NCBI GenBank assembly: GCA_922989275.2
Contig: OV277864.1
Coordinates: 72,048,158-72,112,157, forward strand
DNA length: 64,000 nucleotides
Direction of reading: 5' to 3'
Source of the DNA: Gari tellinella
Lineage: Eukaryota > Mollusca > Bivalvia > Cardiida > Psammobiidae
A program made the position numbers and the translations under genes. The notes below the pieces were generated by a model. It ran no database searches. It worked only from the letters and a program-made list of their open reading frames with translations, and was not told the origin of the DNA. Below, piece by piece: positions 47,640-58,795 of the stretch. The stretch's first letter is position 1; the number at the start of each line of letters is the position of its first letter.

Positions 47640-49620
47640 AAGGTTATTAGGAAATTGGCTGATATTGTGTAGTTACTGTATATAGCTAATTTAAGTTGTG
47701 TACGATATGCTCTTCGTGAAATGAAGAGCATCGGAGATTTTATTTTATTTTAACATTTTGTTCATTATTTTAGCCTTAATTCGCCATTTATAAACTTTAT
47801 GCAATAAGATATTACAGAATTTAAGTAGGTTATGTTGTTTTTTAAGTGGTTGTAAGAGGGTTGGAGTGGCTTGGGGAGGCTTTGGGTCTTTAGACGGACC
47901 CATTTTGAGAACTCAAGCTGGCGATGCTTTAGAAGCAGACTAAATTGCCGCAGCGGAAGATTTAAGGTCATTTGTGTACAAACCTATTACGCTGTATAAG
48001 ATGGTGTCTTGCATAGCATGCAACGTCTAGCTGGAGTCTTGAAACATGTAAAATATTGCTGATTGCGACTGACATTAAGATTGGTATCAGGTTTTCCTGG
48101 AAACTTTTATCCTAATTAAAAAAAACTTTGAAGATAAAAGCTACTCACATTTCTTTCGACATTTAAGATGCACTAACAGCGTGGTAAAGTGAATACCATA
48201 AAATACAATTGGCAAACGGGCAAATAATTCTTTTCATACAACACCTAGTTTTTATATTTCAATAAATGTTTAATGCATTAATGTGATGTTATCATAGTTT
48301 AACTCATTCTCCTCTGAAATTGTATTTGCCAATTCCAAATATCCAATTAAGCCTACACATATGTTTTTTTTTTATATTAAGGCATAATGTTTAATATATA
48401 AATGCAAAATGACAAACAGTGCAGACCCTGTTCAGGGGGCTCCTGCAGTGACCATCTGCTCAGGTCTAAACTGTTTTTAAGCGACAAGTATACTATCCAC
48501 GTGTATACTGTTTGTACAACGAATATACTCGTCTCTAAGAAGGAGTGAGTTAAAATTTATTACGTAGCGTCCTTTTACAGCTTGTTTTCTTATTAACATC
48601 AAACTTCAAAGTTCCTTATTACTCTCAGCTCATGATTGTACATGGCTATACATGTAAAACAACATTGCCTCGTCATATATATAATGTTTAACCATCGGGA
48701 CAGTTTTGGCAAATTTGTGATAATTCTTGCAAATTGCTTGGTTCCTTATGCGTTGTTTGCCTTTTGTTTCGTGTGAACGGAAAAAAATGAAACTGCTGCC
48801 GCTGTACGCTGAGCTATTAAGAAACCACAAAAGCGGACTTTATATCTATGGTTGAAAATAATATAATTATTTTTACTTTACTATTTCCCGACAAAACGAT
48901 TTGCTCACATAAGTTAGTGTACATAGCAAATAATTTTGTATTCTCAAATCTAAATGAAAACAATTTTAAGACACGGCATCATTATGACGAGTACACTTGT
49001 CGTTTACAATAAGTGTACTCATGGCGAATATTTTTGTTTTCTATATGCAAACACATTTTAGCAAGATCAGAGGGTCCCTGTATGAAGATGATAAAGATCT
49101 GCACTTACTGTCTATTGTGCATGTATTGTACTAATAGAACGCCAAATAGTTAAAGACGATATAGACTAAATAAGATACTGGAATAGTCAATTTGGAGGTG
49201 CATGGGTTAATAATATGTTATTTTCTATTGTTATATCATAGTTTTAGAGGTCAATCTAATTCATTAACAAAGTAAATTACTTTTCCCTTATTGTGCTAAG
49301 TTTTCCTGGAGATAGATCAAAACAACACACAGAGAAAACCAGTAACATTGCAAATCCTGTATCTTTATGGCATTGTTAGAAATTCAATTTACGTTTCTCA
49401 CCGGAATAATCCAATTAGAGTATTGAAGAAAAGAGTAGATAAAAACGTTTACACCATAAGTAATAAAACCATTTATGACTTCTAGTTTTAAATGACATCC
49501 CAATGTGAGCAAATTTTGGTACTTAAATAAATATTAACTTATTCACGACGCCTATCGCCTTTTCTCAGTAATCACAATGGATTAAACGCAATTCTTTTCA
49601 AAACTATTTTCTAAACAGAT
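47640..49620. other. Long stretch without a recognised gene
   Basis: Contains one decayed core at 48415-48480 (ACAAACAGTGCAGACCCTG ... GTCTAAACTG) and a poly-T at 48366. No other repeat or exon was recognised. Confidence 0.45.
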
Positions 49621-49623
49621 TGC

Positions 49624-49873
49624 TACAGTGGATAATCTGTTATTCTTTCCCAATAAACGCGTTTACGCTAAAACTATTATTTGCAGTACAAACAGTTTGG
49701 AGCCAGATCAGACGCCGGGTTACCCGGCGTCTGATCAGGCTCCAAACTGTTTGCCACCAAGATAAACATGAAATATCAGAATTGTCCAAAAGTTGTTATT
49801 TTCTACGTTTTAGTGATTTGCGTTTGCGTACGTTTGCGTTTAAACGGGAAAGAATAACAGTTTCTCCACTGTA
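49624..49873 (+). mobile_element. MITE family A, best preserved
   Basis: 250 bp with TACAGTGGATAATCTG and CAGTTTCTCCACTGTA ends and a perfect hairpin around GGGTTACCC. Differs from 1807 at few positions. Continuously open in one + frame through the whole element. Confidence 0.9.
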
Positions 49874-50189
49874 TCTTATCTAAACAGTTTGGAGTCAAAC
49901 AAAACTGCCTTTACAGTTTATTTGTCTGCACAGTGGATTGGACTGTATATGTTGAAAGGACTAGCTCCTGTACAAAACCAGAGTTCAACATAAGGGGATT
50001 CTTAAAACAAATCGTTATTTCTGCATTAAACCATATGATATCACTACTCATTTGGATCGTCTCTTCGACATATGTGAGAAGATATTGAATTTGTTCAGTT
50101 TACTACTTCTGAGCTGGAGCCCTGCAAAACGTTTTGAGGTAGACCAGGCGCCGGTTAACCCATCGGTTTGTCACTAAGGTTAACAAGAG

Positions 50190-50740
50190 CTGTCGGAGAA
50201 CAGCAAAGCTCGCCTAAACCGTTCTGAAAAAGGTAACTATCAATATAAACGTGTATCAGTACATTGATATTCAAGCCACAGGGAACCTCCATTCCAAATA
50301 TCAGCTTACTAATGCAATTATGTCATGTAGTATAAGTGCATTACAACACTTACTTGAATTTTCAGTCCCAAAACTCTAAGTCCACAACAGGTAAAATTTT
50401 GACTAAATTTAAACTTTTAACTACACAACATCAATGTTCAACCTACAGGGCACCTCCATTCTAAATATCAGCTTCATAATGCAAATATTTCATGTAGTAT
50501 TAGTGCAATACAACACTTACCCAAACACTTTAACCATGAACAATCAGCCGAAAAACCTACGTCCACAAAAGGTAAAATTTTGACTAGATTTAAAATATTT
50601 TTTAAATTTTAACTACACAACATCAATGTTCAACCCACAGGGCACCTCCATTCCAATATACTTTCATGAAGTATTAGTGCATTACAACACTTACCCTAAA
50701 ACTTTAACCATAAAAAACCAACGTCGACGCCGACGCTGGG
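50190..50740. repeat. ACAAGAGCTGT-type repeat with ~190 bp tandem units
   Basis: Starts AACAAGAGCTGTCGGAGAAC. Three units follow with ACATCAATGTTCAACC(T/C)AC, GGGCACCTCCATTC and ATGTAGTATTAGTGC, starting near 50240, 50430 and 50615. It ends at a poly-C run (~50758-50775). This element type is widespread in molluscs. Confidence 0.65.
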
Positions 50741-51252
50741 GTGATTCCATAAGCCCCCTCCCCCCCCCCCCCCCCAATTCTCCGAATAGGCGAGCTAAAA
50801 TGTTTAATCAACGATATTATATCTCTTAAACATTGCTTCGAGACACTTACGTATCACGAAGTTTCGATACCGCAATGCGAGAATAACAAAATGAGATAAG
50901 GAAGTTTACAATTTGACGAAAAAGGCGATACTAAACACCTCTAAAACACCGCGTGTGCTAAACCTCGCATGTATTTGTGATTGGGACACATGTCAATGTG
51001 GATCACATTGGTTCGGCAATGTTTTTCCCCGACTTTTGTTAGCTAACACCTACTGCAACTCTGAACTACGCAGCGAGACAAAACCGGACGCGCTAAACAA
51101 TGCAACAATGGTTATTTTAGGTTTATTTCGACTCCTTTGAGTTAAATATTGTAAATGATGTATGGGCCGTTCAGTATTACAACGTATGTCTAACATGTTA
51201 ATGTAAGAAAGCCAGAATGCGCCAATTATAAGAAGAATATATTGCAACCTAG

Positions 51253-51340
51253 AAAAGGTTGGACATTATTATAATGTTTTCGGAACAGCAACAATGGTCG
51301 TTGTTAGGAGGGAACTGCTGTTTGGAGGGCCGTTGTAGAT
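51253..51340. mobile_element. MITE family G, right end fragment
   Basis: GGTTGGACATTATTATAATG, GTTGTTAGGAGGGAACTG and GGCCGTTGTAG match the right part of the copy at 5411. Confidence 0.6.
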
Positions 51341-51777
51341 AACGAGTTCTGTAGTTAGATTATATTACACAATATGCGAACCCATCAATGTCAATGGTTT
51401 ATTACCAAGGATAGCATCTTTCATTTTTCTTCCTCTTGCATTTGCCTAAGATAATGATATTGATAATTGTATTAGTATTGAATCGTGCACGCAAATGTGC
51501 TTAATAGAACAAGAAAACATCGTGAACTGTTAACAATTCTACAACAATACAACGCATCATGACTTTAACTTGACGTTGACTTTAACTTCATTATACTAAT
51601 TATGATAAATTACATAAATTTGCTACACACATTTCAAATTACTGAATTACTGTTCGTAAAGAGGGTGCGATCAGAGTAGTATTACGTTAAGTAGAGTAAT
51701 ATAGTTCTCTGTGGTGGATAAGACATTTTGTTTTCCGTGGTGCTTAAATATCTCGCAGCAAAGATTTATCGTCTGCT

Positions 51778-51963
51778 TTAATTCTCTTACAGCCAAAATA
51801 ACGTCTGCATTGGAAGTGTCGTTTGTAATATTTGACTAAAGAAATGTCGATATGATTGACAACCAATTTGAATCCCAATCAGACGCCACGTTACGTGGTG
51901 TCTGGTCAGGATCCAAACTGTTTTCAAAGTCGCCTTTTTGTGACGTTGGCAATGTAAGTGTTA
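51778..51963. mobile_element. Family B element, short
   Basis: TTTAATTCTCTTACAGCC left, core AATTTGAATCCCAATCAGAC with GCCACGTTACGTGGTG, right end GACGTTGGCAATGTAAG. The core loop change CACGTTACGTG keeps pairing. Confidence 0.55.
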
Positions 51964-52581
51964 CACATTTTTTCAGCTCAAAACTGCATGCCAGTCAAAT
52001 ATGAAAAAGTTTTATTTTATGTTGGAACATATAATTGCAATGAGTTTACTGCCAGGATTGCATCTGATAAAATTTCAATTATTTTCAAATTTCAATTCTA
52101 GAAGTTACACATATGTACACGATCTGTCGGAGTATATGTATCAAACAGAATGGATTCGGATCAAACGCCGATAAAGTCGGCATCTGATGAGGATCAAAGC
52201 TGCTTGCAAATTCAAATACAGTTTAGCGTCGGAGGGAAACATGTTTAACCCTTTTGATATATACATTCGCCGTAAACAGTGCATCTGTGACGAGTATATT
52301 CGTCCTCGTATAGTAACAAAGTGACCATTACTTAATTTGGCACTGGAATTTGGCATTTGAATTTTCAATTAGGAAAAACTTAAAGGCATTACTTGACCTA
52401 GCTTGGGTGGTTTCAGTCAAAACATTGAGAGCATGTACTTGCTAGGCCAGCGTATAGGCAATAATTAGTCAGGCATCTCATGTGAGGTACGCACCATGTA
52501 TTTGATAGTTGGTTTTATTAGTAAAACCCATTGAAAACACCCTTGAGATCTAGTATGTCAGTACCTCTATACAAAACTTCA

Positions 52582-52750
52582 GCACCCAATTGTATAAACA
52601 CTGGTTTAATTTTAACCCTGGGTTAAACATACCATTTGGTATAATTTCTGGTTAAAAACCTGGTATGCGATTGTATAAACACGCCCGCACTTTAAACCGC
52701 GGTTAAAAATCCGGTTAAAGTTACCGTGGTATGTGAGCTGGGTTAGATTA
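52582..52750 (+). repeat. Left inverted repeat, GGTTAA/TTAACC rich
   Basis: Begins GCACCCAATTGTATAAACA and continues with several nested TTAACC / GGTTAA palindromes (for example AACCCTGGGTT, ACCGCGGT). The same sequence, inverted, is at 62222-62408. The core ATTGTATAAA is repeated internally. It ends about 40 bp before the ATG at 52787. Confidence 0.7.
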
Positions 52751-52786
52751 ACGCGCTCGTGGGTTTTACTGAATCTAACAACCAAA

Positions 52787-52990
52787 ATGGCCGACATGCT
52801 GACTTCCGTAGAGGCTTTTAAGACAGTTTTACGAAATTATCGCGTCGTAGAGCCATATAAAGGCTTTTACACGACGGATATGAAGAGAAGCCGTTTTATT
52901 GGCGATGATTTGAACAAAAGGACCCAGATTCAGAACATTTCAACAGTGAATCAACTTGGAAAAGCCGACCAACCTTCCGACAAATCCAAG
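52787..52990 (+). CDS. Candidate first coding exon, unrecognised protein, partly LINE-derived
   Basis: An ATG in good context (ACCAAAATGG) starts 68 open codons ending at AAG followed by GTGTGT, a possible phase 0 donor. The peptide begins MADMLTSVEAFKTVLRNYR and ends ADQPSDKSK; it is polar and basic, with no signal peptide or membrane segment. I do not recognise the family. The first half (52797-52841) matches the coding 3' end of the LINE at 60457-60837, and the next ~75 bases match the LINE tail in the opposite orientation, so the exon is a head-to-head LINE fragment. It may be an exonised repeat or not a gene at all. It sits about 40 bp inside the left inverted repeat (52582-52750). Confidence 0.4.
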
Positions 52991-53341
52991 GTGTGTTTTG
53001 TTTTATTTATGCTGCTCAAGATCTTAGCCTATTTCGAGTATTACAAGCAGTGACACTTATGAGGTGCACCAGGGACCGTACCTTTCGGTCACTTTATCCT
53101 GACACCGACGAACCGTGCAGTCGTAATGCTAACCCTTATCCTGGTTCACCCAATTACCGGTGATCTAAGGATTCGTCTGACTATTTCTCATCAATGAATA
53201 TGGTTTTTAACTCAAAAATATATTAAACATATAAAGTAAACATTTCTTTATGAGTTTCAGCTTTAATATATAAATACTCCCATAATTTGACATAAATAAT
53301 CATAGTCAACTGTAGCGAGTGCGCCGCCATGTTTGTTTGGG

Positions 53342-54118
53342 CTACTCGTCCTATTATCGGTGATCAGGTAAAATGACACCCGGAATATTTTTCAGGTATC
53401 GGCTTGAACTTATATCAAATATTATTAAGAAGGCTATCTGTAAACATAATTTTTAACTGAAAAGTTGTAATATTTTCCGTCACATTTTTTCACAGTGGGG
53501 GCAATGGAATATGTCACCTCTGCAAAGCACTCGAATTTTTTAACAATATTTTAAAAGTGTCCAATGCTGACATACATCGCAATTTACACGTTTTATCTTG
53601 TTGGAGGAATAGGAAATCTGAAGAAAAAAATCAGACCATTTTTCAATGAATGACCTTTACTGGGATATTAGATTTGTCAGGATTAAAATGAGACCAAAAC
53701 AAACAAAAAAACTTAGAAAACATTTTTTTTTCCTCATATATAAGATATAGCTTATTTTCATTGCTTATCAGTATTGGTCAGAAGTTTATGCCAGTATAGG
53801 AGCAGTCTTTATAAATCTGTCGCGTGACGTCACGGCCACGCCCTTAGTCAACAGACTTTTTGTAGTGAATTGAATCATTGGATATATTGAAAATTTCATT
53901 ATACAAATAGGTTAAATGGTTTTAAATTTGGAGAAAATGATTTATCTTGCGTAATTAATAAAAAATGCACACTCTCCATTTAGAAAAGACATGTTTTTGC
54001 TTTATACACATTAGTCTTGAGCAGCAGCCGAAAGATAAACGGAAGTTACGATCTGACACATGCGCGTAGCGGCGCTATGCAGAATACTCGGAAATCACCG
54101 GTAATAGGATGTCCACGG
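53342..54118. mobile_element. ~780 bp element with short inverted ends, contains a CRE
   Basis: The left end CCTATTATCGGTGAT and the reverse complement of the right end CCTATTACCGGTGAT match. A related sequence (ATTACCGGTGATC) also occurs at 53153. The inside is AT rich and non-coding, with TGACGTCA at 53825-53832 in a local GC-rich patch and a second GC-rich patch at 54060-54075. Non-autonomous transposon is the simplest reading; it lies in the putative intron between 52990 and 54754. Confidence 0.4.
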
Positions 54119-54522
54119 TAAACGGGTCAATAGCGATAATCATCATCATGTATACTGCACTCCTTCCCGAGACGGCGACAACGCCTGTCGGTAATAATCG
54201 GAAAACGATTGACGACAGTAAAAAGTGAAAAAAGTTTTAAGTGTCAAGGAGGGAAGCTATTATATACTACCAATTTTAAGTATTTCCTCTATCCTCATTC
54301 CTCTATCCACAGACTGTTGTCATTAATGACTCTATGTAGATTTTCACACCGGTAGAGTTTAAGTTATTAGTTTGCTTCTTGGTAAGTTGCTCACTGGTAA
54401 ACTTGGTTTGAGTCAGACAGCTGAGAGCTAGGCCCCACTCAGGCTGCATATCCCCCCCCCCTTCTGACATTATAAAGAGATATGGTACTGAACCTAACAT
54501 AGTTGGTGAGTTTAATTTGTAG

Positions 54523-54610
54523 TCAGCCACTTAGCTCAGTCAGTAGAGCGTCTGAATGGTTTAAGCCCGGTCAAGCTGCATATCCCCACCCCCCCCAGGA
54601 TGTTATCCAG
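54523..54610 (+). repeat. tRNA-derived SINE head or tRNA relic
   Basis: CCACTTAGCTCAGTCAGTAG then AGCGTCTGAATG resembles the 5' half of a tRNA, with an internal A-box promoter (TAGCTCAGTCAGTAGAGCG). The B-box side is decayed (GGTTTAAGCCCGG) and the stems do not close, so it is not a working tRNA. A related GCTGCATATCCCC block occurs about 150 bp upstream (54444), next to a poly-C run. Confidence 0.45.
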
Positions 54611-54753
54611 GAACATTAATTTTGAGGTTACTCAAGTATATTATATTTCTCGGTAGTTTGTGTCTTCACACCTACATTACAAATTATATATCTATTATAT
54701 GTACTCCAATAGCTAGTGTGCTAGCCTAAAAAGTCTTTTTTTGTGTGTTTCAG

Positions 54754-54926
54754 GTTTTATTCATTCTTGGTTGACAAATATAGACGGATGACTAGCTTGA
54801 AGTCAACCTTGGGAGTAAAAGGTCTACATCACACTGCTAATTCTAGAAAAGGAGACACATCTTCACATCCAAGCAAGCAAATAAGTCCTGCTCAAGCATT
54901 CTTGAGGAAGAAGCTGAGAGCCACAG
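54754..54926 (+). CDS. Candidate internal coding exon, unrecognised
   Basis: The exon follows a T-rich tract ending in TTTCAG and is followed by GTGTGT. The open frame needs phase 2 entry and leaves in phase 1. It reads FYSFLVDKYRRMTSLKSTL, then GVKGLHHTANSRKGD and SKQISPAQAFLRKKLRAT: basic, Ser/Thr rich and not repeat-like, in contrast to most open frames here. Direct joining to the exon at 52787 (phase 0 exit) would give a stop after seven codons, so an exon is missing between them or this exon starts its own product at the internal ATG (54788). No domain is recognised. Confidence 0.35.
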
Positions 54927-55031
54927 GTGTGTACCTATTTTTATCACATAATTTGCAGTCTGAGAGTTGCATAAAGCCATTCTATAGATATGAAAGTGAC
55001 TTCAACCTGCAGCTTCAATTAACTAATAAGG

Positions 55032-55225
55032 CAGGGCTCTAGATAAGGCGAGAAAACTGAACAAATCCAAGGATTTCTCACTCATTTTCCAGCATAAAAT
55101 CCTATGGTGTTACTACTCATTAGAATCGTCTATTCGATACAATTCTAACGAGTAGTGACACCATAGTGTTTAATCCAGGAATACAGATTTTAGATTTTGC
55201 AATACTCCCTTTATCTGGAGTCCTG
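55032..55225. mobile_element. MITE family M, copy 1
   Basis: CAGGGCTCTAGATAAGG left and CTTTATCTGGAGTCCTG right; internal hairpin ATCCTATGGTGTTACTACTC, ATTAGAATCG and complement. Confidence 0.72.
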
Positions 55226-55247
55226 CAGCTTCAATTAACTAAAATGA

Positions 55248-55430
55248 CAGGGCTCCGGGGCTCTATATTATGAAGGGCGAGAAAACTGAACAAATCCAAG
55301 GATTTCTCACTCATTCGACCATAAAATCCTATGGTGTTACTACTCATTAGAATCGAGTAGTGACACCATAGGGTTTAATACCGGAATAAAGATTTTAGAT
55401 TTTGCAATACTCCCCTTATCTAGAGTCCTG
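55248..55430. mobile_element. MITE family M, copy 2
   Basis: CAGGGCTCC left (with an extra GGGGCTC), CTTATCTAGAGTCCTG right. The hairpin apex is shortened to CATTAGAATCGAGTAGTG. The left flank CAGCTTCAATTAACTAA is shared with copy 1, so this is a local tandem duplication. Confidence 0.7.
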
Positions 55431-55799
55431 TAAAAAGGTTTTAAAATGTTTTATGGGATAAATTGAAACTGGCATTCATGCTCATTATTCATCACATTCA
55501 TGAACATGTTGACTAAAATAAATATGACGCTCACAAAGGCCTGCATCAATCATATTATTTCACAGTAATTTTATTTAGATCCTCTGTATGACTGTCAAAA
55601 TAACAACCTAAATTACTCATTTAGGAATGCGAGCTTAGAGTTAAAAATATACATTGATTTGATGTTACTTTTCCAGTAAAAAGTAAAACCAAAGTTAAAA
55701 TGTATGATGGAGAAAATTTGAAATGGTTACAACGACAAAATAAAAGTCATGTACATGTCACCTATATACATCATAAAAAATTGTATGTTTATATATCTA

Positions 55800-55925
55800 C
55801 AGGGCTCCAGATAAGAGGGAATGAAGTGACAAATCAAACATTGTTTTCACTTATTATAGCACCTAATCCTATGGTGTAACCATTCATTCATTATGTAAAT
55901 AACATTTTCTTATCTGGAGCTTTGC
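55800..55925. mobile_element. MITE family M, copy 3
   Basis: CAGGGCTCCAGATAAGAGG left and CTTATCTGGAGCTTTG right; the right half of the internal hairpin is lost. Confidence 0.68.
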
Positions 55926-55978
55926 AATTATGAATATTCTATGTGGTTCATAAATAAGATGGTGCAATATATTTTCAG

Positions 55979-56084
55979 ACCTACAGATGTAACCAGCAGC
56001 CGGTCCATTGATTCAGAAATGTCTTCAAGTTTGATGTCATGGGATGACAAAACCGAGGCAGCCGGCAATTGTATGGGCTTGTAG
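55979..56084 (+). CDS. Candidate last coding exon, unrecognised
   Basis: After ATATATTTTCAG a frame entered in phase 2 reads PTDVTSSRSIDSEMSSSLMS, then WDDKTEAAGNCMGL and a TAG stop. The composition, Ser and acidic residues, looks protein-like. If the exon at 54754 were spliced directly to it in phase 1, only Asp-Leu-Gln-Met would follow before TAA. So either the longer frame is used after an unseen exon, or this is mostly 3' UTR. A possible poly(A) signal lies at 58401. Confidence 0.3.
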
Positions 56085-56319
56085 AATGTATGGTTGGGAA
56101 ATGCAAAGGTCATGGAGCCAGATATCGCAATCAGCTTCAAAAAGACTGCTGAGGATCAAAGTGTGAAGGTCTCGAAGTTCTCTAATTATGGACAGTACAA
56201 TTATGGCGAGTGTGAGACTAGAACTTGACCATTCAAAAGTGAAGTGGAGTGATGTAAAACATACATCAACACATTTAACAGTCTCTGCACTTTACAGGAA
56301 AAGCATAAATCTGTATACA

Positions 56320-56402
56320 TATATTGTGCAGTCAGTTTGGAGTCAGATCAGACACCAAGTTACTCTGCCTCTCTTCTGGCTCCAAACAGTTTGCCATTCA
56401 GC
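56320..56402. mobile_element. Family A core remnant
   Basis: AGTCAGTTTGGAGTCAGATC, AGACACCAAGTTACTCTGCC and CTGGCTCCAAACAGTTTGCC. Confidence 0.6.
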
Positions 56403-56817
56403 CATTAACAATTGTCATATGCTTTTAATTTCAGTTTTAAATTTAAGTATTTTGACCAAGGAAATAATGAAATGAGTGTCATACAGTTTGGATCCTGATC
56501 AAATGCATGTCACACTGCAAACTGGTTGGAAGTAACCATTTTATTCGGGGTAAGGCAATGAAGTTTAAGGGGTTTATAAGTTGTATGAAAATTTAAGAAA
56601 ATTCTTTTTCTGATATGGTAGTTTCAGCTATTTACAGGAGGTATAATGGTTGATGATAACACATGTGCTTATGTTGTATATTGAAACAAATTGTTATATA
56701 TCTAGATTCTACATAATACAAGGTAGCATACCAAAAATATCAACTAATTTAGGATAACCAAACAAAATTAATTAATGTAGGATAAAACTAATGTAGAAAA
56801 TTCCTTTGGGACTTTCT

Positions 56818-57560
56818 GCATTTTTAGCTCACCTGAGCTAGCTCAGGGTGAGCTTTGCAACCCTAGAATGTCCGGCGTCAATATTTTAGTGTTTACACTC
56901 TAGAGGCCACAATTTTTATCCAATATTTCTCAAACTTGCTCAGATTGTATATTACCATAAGAGTTTGAATAGTGATGAAATCGGACCAATAGGTCAAGAG
57001 TTGTCTACCTTTGAACTGCTGAAAATGATATATTGAACAGTGTTTACACTCTAGAGGCCACAATTGTAATCCATACATTTCAAACTTTCTCAGATTGTAT
57101 GTTATTGTAAGAGTTTGGTGAAATAAGACCAATAGGTCAATAGTTACCATACTTTTGGTTTTACCTTTCCAAAACTTGCTCAGATTGTATATAACTAAAA
57201 GAATTTGGATGAGTTCGATTATTGTTGAAATCGGACGAGTAGGTCAAGAGTTATCTACCTTTGAATTGCTGAAATGCCATATTTAACAATAAGAGGCCAC
57301 AATTTTTATCCAATCTATCTCAAACTTGCTCACATTGTATATAACCATAAAAGTTCAGATGAGATCAATTATGGTTGAAATCGGAATAAAAGGTCAAGCG
57401 TTATGTACCTTTGAATTGCTGAAAATGCCATATCTAACGGTGTTTACACTCTAGAGGCTTCAAATATTAGACAATCTTTCTCAAACTTACTCAGATTGTA
57501 TATAACTATTGAAGAGTTATCTGTCCTTGATATACTTTGAAATGCTAGAAAAAGGCATTT
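56818..57560. repeat. AGCTCACCTGAGC molluscan repeat with tandem ~150 bp units
   Basis: Opens TTTTTAGCTCACCTGAGCTA with a small palindrome, then about four units of TGTTTACACTCTAGAGGCC, TCTCAAACTTGCTCAGATTG and AGGTCAAGAGTTATCTACC. This is a widespread molluscan repeat by recognition. Non-coding. Confidence 0.75.
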
Positions 57561-58089
57561 TTAGGCTCTAGTTACCTGTCCTTGATGTACTCTACTATAC
57601 TAGAGTAGGTCGTATTCAAATGTTGTTTACATGCTATCCTACAAATTTGAATGGCTTTAGAATAAAACAGGTGAAATTCAAAGGTAAAGCTATCTGATGA
57701 TTTCATTTTGTAGCCTTTTAATATAATGATGATTGTTCTTACAATGATCAATCTTCTATTAAGTGACCAATGGATGCCTTTACTGATAGATACATGATAA
57801 AATTAATGCATTAAACAGTCACTTGAATTATGCATTATTTCTATGATGCATTAAACAGTCACACAGTCTCATTGATATCAGGGTCTGGTTTGAATGTGAG
57901 TCATGTCAGGTCAAAAACTAGATCACTAAGTCAAATAATAAAAATACATTTACTAAATGTTAACACTCTGAAAGCTACAAAGATGTACCAGCTGAGCAAT
58001 TTATGAGTATGACCATAGTGTCTTGTGTTTGATTTCCATTGAATTTGATTTGCACAAAATATGAGCCGTGCCATGATAAAACACTACAT

Positions 58090-58320
58090 ATGTATTTATT
58101 GCACTCCAAACAGTGAAGAGCTATACCAGACCACACATCAGAGATGCAGTGTTTGGATGGTGTTCACTATTTGACATATCTCAACATCAAGAAAGATTTT
58201 TTCTGAAATATGTATTACTCTCAAACAGTGTATACCCAGACCATAGGGCAAATCAGTGATACAGTGTCTTGGTGGTTCTTCACTATTTGACACTGATCAG
58301 TATCTAGAATGGTTTGGTAC
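58090..58320. repeat. Duplicated ~115 bp unit with weak hairpin cores
   Basis: Two units share CAAACAGTG, ACCAGACCA or CCCAGACCA, GATGCAGTGT or GATACAGTGT and TTCACTATTTGACA. They may be old relatives of the CAAACAGT hairpins. Confidence 0.45.
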
Positions 58321-58400
58321 AGTTCAGGCATGTTTTCCCAAGGCATTGTCAATATATGTTCTGTATTTCAATGTGGAGAAATAATGTGAAGCTTCAAAAA

Positions 58401-58406
58401 AATAAA
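58401..58406 (+). other. Possible poly(A) signal for the 52787 gene candidate
   Basis: AATAAA followed about 25 bases later by a GT- and T-rich stretch (TGACTGTTGTTTTATTTC). It is the first well-placed signal of this kind I noted downstream of the candidate last exon, but AT-rich sequence makes chance matches likely. Confidence 0.25.
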
Positions 58407-58795
58407 TGAGTAGTAAACCAAATGACTGTTGTTTTATTTCTACTTTTCTTACATATCTTTCACTTTTATAGAAACAGAATGAAATGGGAAATTGTCATAT
58501 ACAGTGGAACAAACTTCAGTAACACAGCAAAATATAATCAATATACTTTATAACCATTAATCTTTAAACAGATGATAGGCTTTAGGCAGTACACCCTAGT
58601 GAGATCAATGTAGATTGATTGAGTTGAGTTTTACAGCACCGCAACACATGAAATGGTCATATGGCGCCAAGTGAGACCAAAGTAGAGAGATCAATCATTT
58701 ACTATTAACTAAGAGTCTAAGATTCCATATGGAGGCATGCTCAAGCAGTAATATTTACTTGATCTCATTAGAGGTGTACTATTTTAACCCATAAA

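Noticed and set aside
50758..50775. Long poly-C run as a regulatory or G-quadruplex site
   Set aside because: A pure C homopolymer at the edge of a tandem repeat is more likely slippage or assembly noise; similar runs occur at 28306 and 54453.
54523..54610. Possible functional tRNA gene
   Set aside because: Only the A-box half is convincing. The T-arm and acceptor stem do not pair, so it is listed as a SINE or tRNA relic.
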